Shown here one piece after another: positions 32,636-41,170 of a DNA stretch of 64,000 nucleotides. Within the stretch, counting starts at the first letter, position 1. Every line of letters begins with the position of its first letter. Made by a program: the position numbers and the translations under genes. Source of the DNA: UMGS1484 sp045593325 (GTDB taxonomy: Bacteria > Bacillota > Clostridia > Oscillospirales > Acutalibacteraceae); the NCBI GenBank assembly GCA_045593325.1, contig JAZNWL010000067.1:1-64000 (forward strand), given 5' to 3'. Under the pieces are notes generated by a model, which saw only the letters and a list, made by a program, of their open reading frames with translations, had not been told where the DNA came from and ran no database searches.

Positions 32636-32664
32636 TTGCACACCCTTTGTCCTTTTCATACAAT
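32636..32664 (+). promoter_or_regulatory. Sigma-A promoter of the MecA-like gene
   Basis: TTGCAC (32636-32641), 17-bp spacer, TACAAT (32659-32664). The implied start of transcription, near 32671, excludes the longer reading frame that begins at 32647. Confidence 0.65.
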
Positions 32665-32694
32665 GATAGTACACAGAAAGGACGGGGATGCCCT

Positions 32695-33225
32695 TTGCAT
32701 ATTCAAAAAGAAGCGGGGAACAGCTTTATGGTGGAGTTAACCGCAACCGAATTACAGCAATATCACTTAACATACAGTCAACTGCATTTGCAAAACAAAA
32801 AAACCAAATGTTTATTGCAGTCCCTACTTTGCAACGCCGGTAAAATGGTGGGATTTTGTAAGGGAGAGGGGAAATTATTGATAGAAGTTTATCCCGCGCC
32901 TGCACAGGGGTGCACCATTTATTTCACCAACCTACCCTTTGGGGACAAACGGTATCGGAAAATCTCCCCCTACGTTTTCCGCTTTGAAACCTGCGATGAT
33001 TTATTGCAAGGGGCGGCGTGTTTCGGGGAACATCATCCCCAAAGCGAAGCCTACCGTTACGGAGAACACTACCTGTTGATACTACATAGTGCGCCCGTAC
33101 ACGGTCTGAAAGAATTCGCGAAACCATTGCCTTCTTCCAAACCTTTTCTTGCTCACATACGGGAACACGGGCAGTTGCTTTGTAAACCCAACGCAGTGGA
33201 GAGGTTGCAGGGAAAAACCATATAA
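32695..33225 (+). CDS. MecA-like adaptor protein
   Basis: About 176 residues. The N-terminal part (T-A-T-E-L-Q-Q-Y-H-L-T-Y-S-Q-L, A-G-K-M-V-G-F, K-L-L-I-E-V-Y-P, G-C-T-I-Y-F-T) matches the clostridial MecA N-domain layout. The C-terminal part (Y-V-F-R-F-E-T, Y-L-L-I-L, I-R-E-H-G-Q-L-L-C-K-P-N-A-V-E-R-L) resembles the ClpC-binding C-domain, where MecA has E-Y-G-K-L-I. MecA delivers substrates to the ClpC protease and controls competence in Bacillus. The start is uncertain: TTG at 32695 is in frame downstream of AAAGGACGGGG and after the promoter; no better ATG exists. Decayed copies lie at 28.6 and possibly 30.4 kb. Confidence 0.6.
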   Translation: MHIQKEAGNSFMVELTATELQQYHLTYSQLHLQNKKTKCLLQSLLCNAGKMVGFCKGEGKLLIEVYPAPAQGCTIYFTNLPFGDKRYRKISPYVFRFETCDDLLQGAACFGEHHPQSEAYRYGEHYLLILHSAPVHGLKEFAKPLPSSKPFLAHIREHGQLLCKPNAVERLQGKTI

Positions 33226-33234
33226 ACGCAAAAC

Positions 33235-33264
33235 GAGCACAGGATTTCCTGTGCTCATTTTTTT
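33235..33264. terminator. Bidirectional terminator between mecA-like gene and rdgB
   Basis: Perfect stem GAGCACAGGA/TCCTGTGCTC region with a three-base loop, ATTTTTTT on the plus side and GTTTTGC on the minus side. It ends both the rightward adaptor gene and the long leftward smc-ftsY-rdgB operon. Confidence 0.85.
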
Positions 33265-33853
33265 ATCCCAATTTTTGTTGCAATTCTTGTTGCAGTTTTA
33301 TAAGTGCTCTGCCACGGTGACTAACCGCATCTTTTTCTTCTGCCGTAAGCTGGGCAAAACTTTTTTCTCCCACCATGAAAACAGGGTCATAACCAAAACC
33401 GTTTTCTCCCAAAGGAGAAAAGCCAATGGTGCCTTCACATTCTCCCCGAACAGAGAGGGTATCCCCATTTGGCCAGACACAGCACACAGCCGAAACAAAA
33501 CGAGCTGTGCGATGCTCCTTTGGCACGTCCTGTAAATTTTCCAGGAGTTTTTCGATTCGCTGACCGTCGGTGGCATTTTCCCCTGCATAACGGGCGGAGT
33601 ACACCCCGGGTTGCCCGTTTAAGGCATCCACACACAGACCCGAATCATCCGCCACGGCGGGAAGACCTGTTTTGTCACAAGCCGCCTTGGCTTTGATATA
33701 GGCATTTTCTTCAAAGGTTTCCCCGGTTTCTTCTACGTCATCCAAAGAAATCCCCAGGGTTTTGGTGGACACGGCATCGATCCCCAAAGGGGCTAAGATC
33801 CGTTCCAATTCCAATAATTTGTGGGCGTTGCCCGTGGCAATGATAAATTGCAT
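33263..33853 (-). CDS. rdgB: XTP/dITP diphosphatase (RdgB/HAM1)
   Basis: 196 residues, the usual length. Removes non-canonical ITP and XTP from nucleotide pools. Signature N-terminus F-I-I-A-T-G-N-A-H-K-L-L-E-L, plus D-D-S-G-L-C-V-D-A-L-N, G-V-Y-S-A-R-Y-A-G and the C-terminal S-H-R-G-R-A. Last gene of the leftward operon after ftsY. Confidence 0.95.
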   Translation of the reverse strand: MQFIIATGNAHKLLELERILAPLGIDAVSTKTLGISLDDVEETGETFEENAYIKAKAACDKTGLPAVADDSGLCVDALNGQPGVYSARYAGENATDGQRIEKLLENLQDVPKEHRTARFVSAVCCVWPNGDTLSVRGECEGTIGFSPLGENGFGYDPVFMVGEKSFAQLTAEEKDAVSHRGRALIKLQQELQQKLG

Positions 33854-33879
33854 ATCTCACTCACCTTTTCCGGTTCTTG

Positions 33880-33985
33880 CCTCCCTTGCCTAAAGGTACT
33901 CCCCTGTTAGGGGAGATGCCCGTAGGGCAGAGAGGTTGCGGCATCCGCAGGATGGGGGGACCAACGCGTAGCGTTGGTGGAGGGA
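33880..33985. repeat. Hairpin-cluster intergenic repeat
   Basis: Between ftsY and rdgB lie four consecutive perfect small palindromes: CTCCCC/GGGGAG (33899-33915), TGCCC-GTA-GGGCA (33917-33929), TGCGG-CAT-CCGCA (33937-33949) and CCAACGC-GTA-GCGTTGG (33961-33977). They are bracketed by GCCTCCCTTGCC and GGTGGAGGGATCGTT. Three have three-base loops. The style matches dispersed repetitive intergenic DNA of clostridial genomes; it does not match the 10.5-kb array in sequence. Confidence 0.6.
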
Positions 33986-33991
33986 TCGTTC

Positions 33992-34894
33992 TTACAATAT
34001 CCCGGCGGCAAATTCGGCGGGGTCAAAAGGCATCAAATCGTCGATGCCTTCCCCTACGCCCACCAATTTCACGGGGATTCCCAATTCTTGTTTAATGGCA
34101 ACCACAACCCCGCCTTTGGCGGTGCCGTCCAGTTTGGTCAACACAATTCCGGTAATACCTGCGGCATTGGCAAACTCTTTGGCTTGGTTGAGGGCGTTTT
34201 GCCCGGTGGTGGCATCCAGCACCAACAAAGTTTCGCGGGAAGCCCCCGGCAATTCACGGTCGATGACCCGTGAGATCTTATTCAGTTCGTCCATCAGGTG
34301 TTTTTTGTTATGCAGACGCCCTGCGGTATCGCAAAGCACCACGTTACACCCACGGGATTTGGCGGAAGAAATGGTATCGAACACCACGGCGGCGGGGTCG
34401 GACCCTTCATTTTGCCGAATCATAGGCACCCCGGCTCTGTCTGCCCAAACGCCAAGTTGTTCAATGGCGGCGGCGCGGAAGGTATCGGCGGCACCCAAGA
34501 TCACCGAGTTACCTTTGTTCTTCAAAGAAAGTGCCAATTTGCCGATGGTGGTGGTTTTGCCTGCCCCGTTGACCCCGATCATCACAATGACCGAAGGGTT
34601 GGTTTCCAGATTCAGGGAATGGTCTTCCCCTAAAATTTCCACAATAATTTCCCGAAGGGCATCTTTGATCATGGCGGGCTCGGTGATTTTTTCGGCTTTC
34701 ACCTTTTCCCGCAATTTTCCGCAAATAAATTCGGCGGTAGGCATACCCATATCTGCCATGATTAAAATTTCTTCCAATTCTTCAAACAGTTCTTCGTCCA
34801 CCTTGGTAAAGGCGGAAAGCATACTGTCAATGGCGCCCGACAGGGTCTCTCTTGTTTTTTTCAGTCCTGCCGCAATTTTTCCGAAAAAACCCAT
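33992..34894 (-). CDS. ftsY: Signal recognition particle receptor FtsY
   Basis: 300 residues: the NG domains without the long acidic A region, as in many Firmicutes. GTPase motifs are GVNGAGKTTT (G1), D-T-A-G-R-L (G3) and T-K-L-D-G-T-A-K-G-G (G4 and closing loop). It docks SRP-ribosome complexes at the membrane for SecYEG. Starts 12 bases after smc. Confidence 0.96.
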   Translation of the reverse strand: MGFFGKIAAGLKKTRETLSGAIDSMLSAFTKVDEELFEELEEILIMADMGMPTAEFICGKLREKVKAEKITEPAMIKDALREIIVEILGEDHSLNLETNPSVIVMIGVNGAGKTTTIGKLALSLKNKGNSVILGAADTFRAAAIEQLGVWADRAGVPMIRQNEGSDPAAVVFDTISSAKSRGCNVVLCDTAGRLHNKKHLMDELNKISRVIDRELPGASRETLLVLDATTGQNALNQAKEFANAAGITGIVLTKLDGTAKGGVVVAIKQELGIPVKLVGVGEGIDDLMPFDPAEFAAGIL

Positions 34895-34906
34895 GGTTCT
34901 TCTCTC

Positions 34907-37900
34907 CTATCCTTTGGAAAGCATAGCATCTGCTTCCCGTACATTGAGTTTTAATAATTTGGAAACCCCTTTTTCCTGCATGGTGACCCCATACAGGGTA
35001 TCGGCTTCCTCCATGGTGCCCCGACGGTGGGTCACCACGATAAATTGAGAACGACCGCTCATTTTCCGCAAATAGTTGGCGAAACGGTCTACGTTGACGT
35101 CGTCCAGGGCGGATTCCACCTCGTCCAGCATACAGAAGGGGGGAGGGGCAACCTTCATCATGGCAAAATAGATTGCCAATGCCACAATGGATTTTTCCCC
35201 GCCCGACAGTTGCTCAATGCTGGCAACGTTTTTACCGGGAGGTTGCACCTTAATATCAATGCCCGAATTGAGAACGTCCAGAGGTTCGGTTAAAATCAAC
35301 TGGGCGGTACCGCCCCCAAAGAGTTCCACAAAGGTGCCTGAAAAATGCCCGTTGATCTCATTGAATTTTTCAATGAAGGCGGTTTGCATATTACCGGTTA
35401 ACTGGTTGATGAGTTGTTCCAGTTCTTTCTTGGCGGTTTCCACGTCGCCGATCTGGGTTTTCATGAACTCATACCGTTCACTGACCTGGGCATATTCTTC
35501 AATAGCCCCCACGTTCACCGAACCCAAAGAACGGATTTTGGATTTTAATTCCTGGAGGCGTTTGCCTGCGGCGGCGGGGTCTTCCAGTTCAATATGAAGT
35601 TCCTCTGCCTGACGGCGGGACAATTCGTATTTATCAAAGAGTTTGGTAAGAATTTGTTCGCTCTCGGCAGACATGGCGTCTTCCCGTTCTTCCAACCGCA
35701 CCAATTCTGCCGAAAGGTGTTCCCGATTCAGGGTACATTCCCGCTCTTTGGCGGTAAAGCCGGAAACAGCGGTTTCCAATTCAGAACGACGAGCAGTCTT
35801 ATCAGCAATGGCTTGTTCCTGTTCCTTGGCTTTTGCCCGTAAATCGGCAGCCTGGTTCAGCAAAGATTCCTTTTGTTCCTGTTGCAACAGGTTTGCCTGT
35901 TCATACACTGACAGTTGTTCATTCAAAGAAAGTCGTTTTTCCCCTGCGTCTTCCTGGCGGCGAAGCAAGGCTTCCTGTAATGCCAGGGTGGCTTCCTTTT
36001 CTTTTTCCAAAGCCATGATTTCCAAACGAACCCCGCCGTTTTGCCCGGTGAGTTCTTCCCTACGGGTGGCAATTTCTTCGCTTTGTTTCAGCAGATCCTC
36101 TTGGGCTTTGTTGGCACCTTCCAGGCGTTCTTCCAGGGTTTTTGACAAAGTGTCGGCATCCACCGCTTGTTTGCGAAGTTGTTCCAGACGGGTGGCAGAT
36201 TCTTTTTGTTCGAGTTCGAGTTCTTGCAAGGTTTCTTTGGTTTGTGAAACCTGTTCTTCCAGACGTTTACATTCTGCCAACACACGAATTTTATCTTCGT
36301 TAAGGGTGGTCATTTCACTGCGGATGGCTTCTACCTGGGCTTTGCGGTTTTCCACGTCGGCAACCGCTTTGCGATAGTCTTCCAGACAAGCCTGGGCTTT
36401 GTTTTTGGTTTTCTCGGCATTGGCTTTTAATTCTTCAATTTCTCCCCGACGGGAAAGGAGCCCTGCCCCTCGGTTAAAAGAGCCCCCGGTCATGGAACCG
36501 CCGGTGTTGACCACCTGGCCGTCCAGGGTGACAATGCGGAACCGATAGCCGTATTGTTTGCCCATGGCGGCGGCGCTTTCCAAATCTTCTGCCACCACAA
36601 TGGCGCCAAGCAAAGAGGAGATAATATCCCGATACACAGGGTCAGCGGATACCAGGGTATCTGCCACCCCCACGTAACCCACGCAATCTTCCAGGCCCTT
36701 TTCTTTAAAGTCACGGGGTTTCACCGTATCCAAAGGCAGGAAGGTGGCACGGCCTGCGTTTTCCCGTTTTAAGAAAGCAATGGCGCGTTTGGCGTCCTGT
36801 TCTTTGGCGGTAACGATATGTTGCACCGCGTTGCCCAGGGCAACTTCAATGGCGGTGGCGTATTCTTCTTTTACCTGAATCAAGCGGGAAATGGGACCTT
36901 TGATGCCCCCCAGCACCCCTTTGGCACCCTCGGCGGACACGCGACGAACCGTGCGGCTGAATCCTTCCAGGGAGTTTTCCATTTCCTCCAGCAGTTGCAC
37001 CCGACGAAGCTTGGTCTGGGCTTCCAAATTCAGTTCGTCGGCTTTTTGTTTTAATTCATCGGCGGTTTTTTCCAAGGAGTTCAGCAACATATTGTTGCCT
37101 TTGAGCATGTTTTCACATTCCGCCTGTTTTTCTTCTATATTTTTCAGATCCTGTTGCAAGGCAGTTTGTTCGGCTTCATAATCCTGCAACTGGGTTTGTT
37201 TTGCCTGAAAGGCTTCTTCCACCGCACTGCCCCGATGGCTGATTTCGGTAACCGAAGACATGGCGGTAACGTTTTGCATTTGGCTTGCGGAAAGTTCTTC
37301 CCGTAGGCGGGTGATTTCCCGATTTTGTTCCTCGGTCTTGCGGGAAATTTCTTCCAGTTGCAATAGCAATTCTTCCAAATGGGCGGCGGAAGTTTCCAAC
37401 ACCTTGCTCTTAGCGGCAATTTCCGCGTCCTTTTGGGCAATGGTTTCTCCGTGGATGGCCATTTCCTTCATCAGGTCCGCATCGCTATCCCGGGAGGTTT
37501 CAATTTCTTTTTTCAACCGTTCCATATTTTCTTTATTATGGAACAGGGTGTTTTCCGCTACGGCGGCTTGTCCTTCCAGGCGGGCGGCTTCTTCTTCCAT
37601 TTGCGCAATATTCCGACGGGTAGCATCCATTTGCACCGTAAGCAGTCGGGCTTCCCCTGTGGCTTCTTCGGTTTGCTCCTGCAGTTTGGCAATTTGCCGT
37701 TCCATTTCCTGGTATTGAGCCTGGGCAATTTCAATTTTTTCCTTTTGCCCTTGTAATTTTTCTTCCAATTTGGTTAAAGACCGCAACCACAGCCCAATTT
37801 CCAAATTCTTTTCTTCCCCTGCATAAAGCAAAAACTTTTCTGCTTTTTTGCTTTGTTCTGCCAAGGGGCCAACCCGTTCTTCCAATTCGTTCATGATATC

Positions 37901-38476
37901 CCGCAAACGAACCAGATTTTCTTCGGTGGCTTTTAATTTCCGTTCAGCTTCCTGTTTCCGATAGCGGAAACGGGAGATTCCTGCGGCTTCTTCAAACATA
38001 TCCCGCCGTTCGTCCGAGCGTCGGGAAACAATATCACTGATTTTCCCTTGACCGATCATGGAATACCCGTCCCGTCCCAGGCCGGTATCCATAAACAGCT
38101 CATTCACGTCTTTCAAGCGCACGGTAGCGCGGTTGATCTGATATTCACTTTCCCCCGAGCGATAGTACCGACGGGTAATCAACACTTCGTCGGTATCGCA
38201 AGGCAAAGCGCGGTCGGTATTATCCAGGCAAAGGGTAACAGACGCCATCCCTTGGGGTTTTCGGGTGGCGGTGCCGTTGAAAATAACGTCTTCCATTTTT
38301 TCGCCACGCAGTTGTTTGTTGGATTGTTCCCCCAACACCCATCGAATGGCGTCTGAAATATTACTTTTCCCACTTCCGTTGGGGCCAACTACCCCTGTGA
38401 TTCCCTGTTCAAAGGTGAGAAGGGTTTTATCGGGAAAGGATTTGAAGCCCTGTGCTTCCAAGGATTTCAGGAACAT
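34907..38476 (-). CDS. smc: Chromosome segregation protein SMC
   Basis: 1189 residues: Walker A GPNGSGKSN at the N-terminus, long coiled coil, hinge (about 500-680), coiled coil, then C-terminal ABC signature LSGGEKS and Walker B C-M-L-D-E-V-E-S-A-L-D. It organises chromosomes with ScpA/ScpB. The start at 38476 has AAAGGAG upstream and puts L-E-A-Q-G-F-K-S-F near the N-terminus. Its 5' end overlaps the upstream radical SAM gene by 50 bases. Confidence 0.96.
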   Translation of the reverse strand: MFLKSLEAQGFKSFPDKTLLTFEQGITGVVGPNGSGKSNISDAIRWVLGEQSNKQLRGEKMEDVIFNGTATRKPQGMASVTLCLDNTDRALPCDTDEVLITRRYYRSGESEYQINRATVRLKDVNELFMDTGLGRDGYSMIGQGKISDIVSRRSDERRDMFEEAAGISRFRYRKQEAERKLKATEENLVRLRDIMNELEERVGPLAEQSKKAEKFLLYAGEEKNLEIGLWLRSLTKLEEKLQGQKEKIEIAQAQYQEMERQIAKLQEQTEEATGEARLLTVQMDATRRNIAQMEEEAARLEGQAAVAENTLFHNKENMERLKKEIETSRDSDADLMKEMAIHGETIAQKDAEIAAKSKVLETSAAHLEELLLQLEEISRKTEEQNREITRLREELSASQMQNVTAMSSVTEISHRGSAVEEAFQAKQTQLQDYEAEQTALQQDLKNIEEKQAECENMLKGNNMLLNSLEKTADELKQKADELNLEAQTKLRRVQLLEEMENSLEGFSRTVRRVSAEGAKGVLGGIKGPISRLIQVKEEYATAIEVALGNAVQHIVTAKEQDAKRAIAFLKRENAGRATFLPLDTVKPRDFKEKGLEDCVGYVGVADTLVSADPVYRDIISSLLGAIVVAEDLESAAAMGKQYGYRFRIVTLDGQVVNTGGSMTGGSFNRGAGLLSRRGEIEELKANAEKTKNKAQACLEDYRKAVADVENRKAQVEAIRSEMTTLNEDKIRVLAECKRLEEQVSQTKETLQELELEQKESATRLEQLRKQAVDADTLSKTLEERLEGANKAQEDLLKQSEEIATRREELTGQNGGVRLEIMALEKEKEATLALQEALLRRQEDAGEKRLSLNEQLSVYEQANLLQQEQKESLLNQAADLRAKAKEQEQAIADKTARRSELETAVSGFTAKERECTLNREHLSAELVRLEEREDAMSAESEQILTKLFDKYELSRRQAEELHIELEDPAAAGKRLQELKSKIRSLGSVNVGAIEEYAQVSERYEFMKTQIGDVETAKKELEQLINQLTGNMQTAFIEKFNEINGHFSGTFVELFGGGTAQLILTEPLDVLNSGIDIKVQPPGKNVASIEQLSGGEKSIVALAIYFAMMKVAPPPFCMLDEVESALDDVNVDRFANYLRKMSGRSQFIVVTHRRGTMEEADTLYGVTMQEKGVSKLLKLNVREADAMLSKG

Positions 38477-39473
38477 GGAAATTCTCCTTTCGTGTAATAC
38501 CAATGCTGTGAGGGGGAATGGTGTCTACCCCCACCACAGTGCAATTTCGTCCCATTTTTTCCAGACGAATAAGATTATTTCGTTTTTGCCCAATCATTTT
38601 GGAAAGGCAGGTGGGATGTACCAACACCGTCGCCTGTTCCCATTCATTGGGCAACAGGTTGCAAAGGGTTTGAAAATACAGCTCCCCTTCGCACAATTCC
38701 CGCAGGGCGGGATGACAGGGGCCAATACCCCCTTCCAGGGAACTGTCCCCATGAAGTCCCAGGCGAATCACCGAAACCCCAGCCGATTCAAACAGCACCA
38801 GCAATTCACTGCAAAGTTCCACCGTTTGGTTTAAAGTTGGGGGGATATACGCCCCTTGCTGAACCAGTTCATATAACCGGGTCCCGGGGAAGGTGACAGT
38901 GGGATAGATCCGCATGGTTTTTGGCTTTAATGCCAATAAATCTTTGGCGGTTTGACGGTCCGATTCCAAAGTAGAGCCATACAATCCCGTCATCATTTGC
39001 AGACCCAGTTCAAACCCAAATTCATGGATCAGGCGGGACGCCTCTGTAATATGGCGGGCAGTATGTCCCCGCTGATTTTTCAAAAGCACGGTGTCATTGG
39101 TGCTTTGGGCTCCCAGTTCAATGGCGGTGACTCCGTATTCTTTCAGAATGGTTAAAATTTCGGGAGAAATAGCGTCAGGACGGGTAGACACCCGAATACC
39201 CGTGATCTGTTCCTCCTGCAAAAAGGGATGCGCCGCTTGTAACAGAGCGGTCATCTCCTCCTGCTCCAGGGCGGTGAAACTCCCGCCGAAAAAGGCGATC
39301 TCTGCCTGTCGGTCAGGGGCAAGCCCTGCCACGGCTTTTTGCAAGATCTTGGTTACTTCCCCCGGTGTGGGGGGTGTTTGGTGCCCCGAAATCAGCCGTT
39401 GATTACAAAAACTGCACTGATGAGGACACCCCCCATGGGGAATAAACAAAGCAATATTAGCCTTTTTGCTCAT
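38427..39473 (-). CDS. Radical SAM protein (Elp3/YhcC-like)
   Basis: 348 residues with the radical-SAM cluster motif CPHQCSFCNQ near the N-terminus, then F-F-G-G-S-F-T-A and R-V-S-T-R-P-D-A-I SAM-binding motifs. Families of this type (COG1243-like) modify tRNA or have unknown roles. The usual C-terminal acetyltransferase domain of Elp3 is absent. The gene overlaps both rnc (17 bases) and smc (50 bases), implying translational coupling. ATG at 39473 is taken; a TTG two codons earlier is possible. Confidence 0.85.
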   Translation of the reverse strand: MSKKANIALFIPHGGCPHQCSFCNQRLISGHQTPPTPGEVTKILQKAVAGLAPDRQAEIAFFGGSFTALEQEEMTALLQAAHPFLQEEQITGIRVSTRPDAISPEILTILKEYGVTAIELGAQSTNDTVLLKNQRGHTARHITEASRLIHEFGFELGLQMMTGLYGSTLESDRQTAKDLLALKPKTMRIYPTVTFPGTRLYELVQQGAYIPPTLNQTVELCSELLVLFESAGVSVIRLGLHGDSSLEGGIGPCHPALRELCEGELYFQTLCNLLPNEWEQATVLVHPTCLSKMIGQKRNNLIRLEKMGRNCTVVGVDTIPPHSIGITRKENFHVPEILGSTGLQILSR

Positions 39474-40149
39474 AATCAATGCCCATCAATTCCAAGGCTT
39501 CCTTGGCGGCGGCTTGTTCGGCTTCTTTTTTGCTTCTGCCTACCCCGGTGCCCACCAGGTTGGAGTTGATGTGTACCTCGTATTTAAAACTTTTATCATG
39601 GTCGGGGCCGCTTTCTTCCACCAATAAATAGGTCAAGCGGTCCTCGGGATTTTGCTGAATGACTTCCTGTAAAAGGGTTTTAAAATCTTTATATGCCCCT
39701 TTGCTGTGATGGTCCAAAGCGGGAGTTACGTATTTGAGAATAAACGCCTTGGCAGGCTCTATGCCGCCATCCAGATAAATGGCGGCAATCAACGCCTCAA
39801 AGGCATCCGCCAGAATGGAAGGACGATTGCGCCCCCCTGTGTTTTGTTCCCCACGGGAAAGGAGAAGGGCTTCTCCCAGTCCGATTTGTTTGGCGAACTT
39901 GTACAGGGCTTTTTCACAAACCGAAGCCGCCCGAATACGGGTCAATTCCCCTTCCGGGGTGTTGGGATAATTGTGAAACAAATAATCCGAAACCACTACA
40001 GACAACACCGAGTCCCCCAGAAATTCCAACCGTTCATTACAACTGTCGGGATTTTTCCGTTCGTGGGCAAAGGAAGAATGGGTCAGGGCTTGTTTCAGCA
40101 ACTCTTCTTTTTTGAATTGATAGCCGATGGTTTTTTGGAGCGTTTTCAC
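39457..40149 (-). CDS. rnc: Ribonuclease III
   Basis: 230 residues from the GTG at 40149, chosen because AGAGGG lies just upstream and the protein then begins V-K-T-L-Q-K-T-I-G-Y-Q-F. The catalytic signature NERLEFLGDSVL is intact, followed by a C-terminal dsRNA-binding domain ending A-A-A-K-E-A-L. Processes rRNA and other dsRNA. One base separates it from plsX. Confidence 0.95.
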   Translation of the reverse strand: MKTLQKTIGYQFKKEELLKQALTHSSFAHERKNPDSCNERLEFLGDSVLSVVVSDYLFHNYPNTPEGELTRIRAASVCEKALYKFAKQIGLGEALLLSRGEQNTGGRNRPSILADAFEALIAAIYLDGGIEPAKAFILKYVTPALDHHSKGAYKDFKTLLQEVIQQNPEDRLTYLLVEESGPDHDKSFKYEVHINSNLVGTGVGRSKKEAEQAAAKEALELMGIDYEQKG

Positions 40150-40150
40150 G

Positions 40151-41152
40151 TTAATCCCTCTTCTCTGCGGCAACGGCGGTAACCGCTTCAATCAAGCCCG
40201 AAGCGGCAAAGGTGGCCCCTTGACGAATGGCATTTTTAATGGCTTTGGCATTGGAACTGCCGTGGGCTTTGATAACAGGAGCCCGCACTCCCAACAAGGG
40301 AGCACCGCCGTGTTCGGAATAGTCTAACATACCTTTTAAGCCCTTTAAATTTTTCTTAATAAGCAAGGCACCGATTTTGGTTTTCAAAGATGCCATCATG
40401 ACCTTTTTAATCAAGCCAAAGAAAGTAACTGCTACCCCTTCGGTGAGTTTCAGCACCACGTTTCCGGAGAAACCGTCGGTCACCAGTACGTCACAGCCCC
40501 CTGAGGGAACGTCTCTGGCTTCCACGTTGCCTACGAAATTATAGTCCGATTGTTTTAACATCTGATAGGTTTCCTGGCGAAGGGTATCCCCTTTGGTATC
40601 TTCGGTGCCCACGTTGAGAAGGCCGATGCGGGGGGATTCCAGACCTACCACCCGTTTCATATATTCATTGCCCATCAAAGCAAAATCCATGAGCATTTCA
40701 GGGCGACATTCGGCATTGGCACCGCAATCCAACAGCAGGTAACATCCTGTGGGGGTAGGAACGGCGGTGGCAAGAGCGGGACGTTTGATTCCCTTAATGC
40801 GTTTCACCAACAAGGTTGCCCCCACCAGCAGACCCCCTGTGGAACCTGCCGAAACAAAGGCATCTCCTTCTCCACGGGCAACCATTTGCAGGCCCAACCC
40901 CAGGGAAGTGTTCCGTTTGGATTTGACAATTTCGGTAGGGGTGTCGTGCATATCCATCACTTCATCGGTATGCACAATGGAAATGCCTTCCAGGGAAATG
41001 TTGTTTTCCTTGGCGCAGGCAAGAATTTCAGGTTCTTTCCCTACTAAAACCACTTCTACGCCGTATTCTTTCACGGCATCGGCTGCCCCTTGCACGTTGC
41101 AAAGGGGAGCATTGTCCCCGCCGAAAGCATCTACAATAATTCGTTTAGCCAT
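40151..41152 (-). CDS. plsX: Phosphate acyltransferase PlsX
   Basis: 333 residues; converts acyl-ACP to acyl-phosphate for phospholipid synthesis. Typical motifs are I-I-V-D-A-F-G-G-D-N-A-P at the start and A-F-V-S-A-G-S-T-G-G-L, with D-V-L-V-T-D-G-F-S-G-N-V near residue 220. No acpP follows before rnc, unlike many relatives. Confidence 0.96.
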   Translation of the reverse strand: MAKRIIVDAFGGDNAPLCNVQGAADAVKEYGVEVVLVGKEPEILACAKENNISLEGISIVHTDEVMDMHDTPTEIVKSKRNTSLGLGLQMVARGEGDAFVSAGSTGGLLVGATLLVKRIKGIKRPALATAVPTPTGCYLLLDCGANAECRPEMLMDFALMGNEYMKRVVGLESPRIGLLNVGTEDTKGDTLRQETYQMLKQSDYNFVGNVEARDVPSGGCDVLVTDGFSGNVVLKLTEGVAVTFFGLIKKVMMASLKTKIGALLIKKNLKGLKGMLDYSEHGGAPLLGVRAPVIKAHGSSNAKAIKNAIRQGATFAASGLIEAVTAVAAEKRD

Positions 41153-41170
41153 GATAAATCCTTCTTTCCT

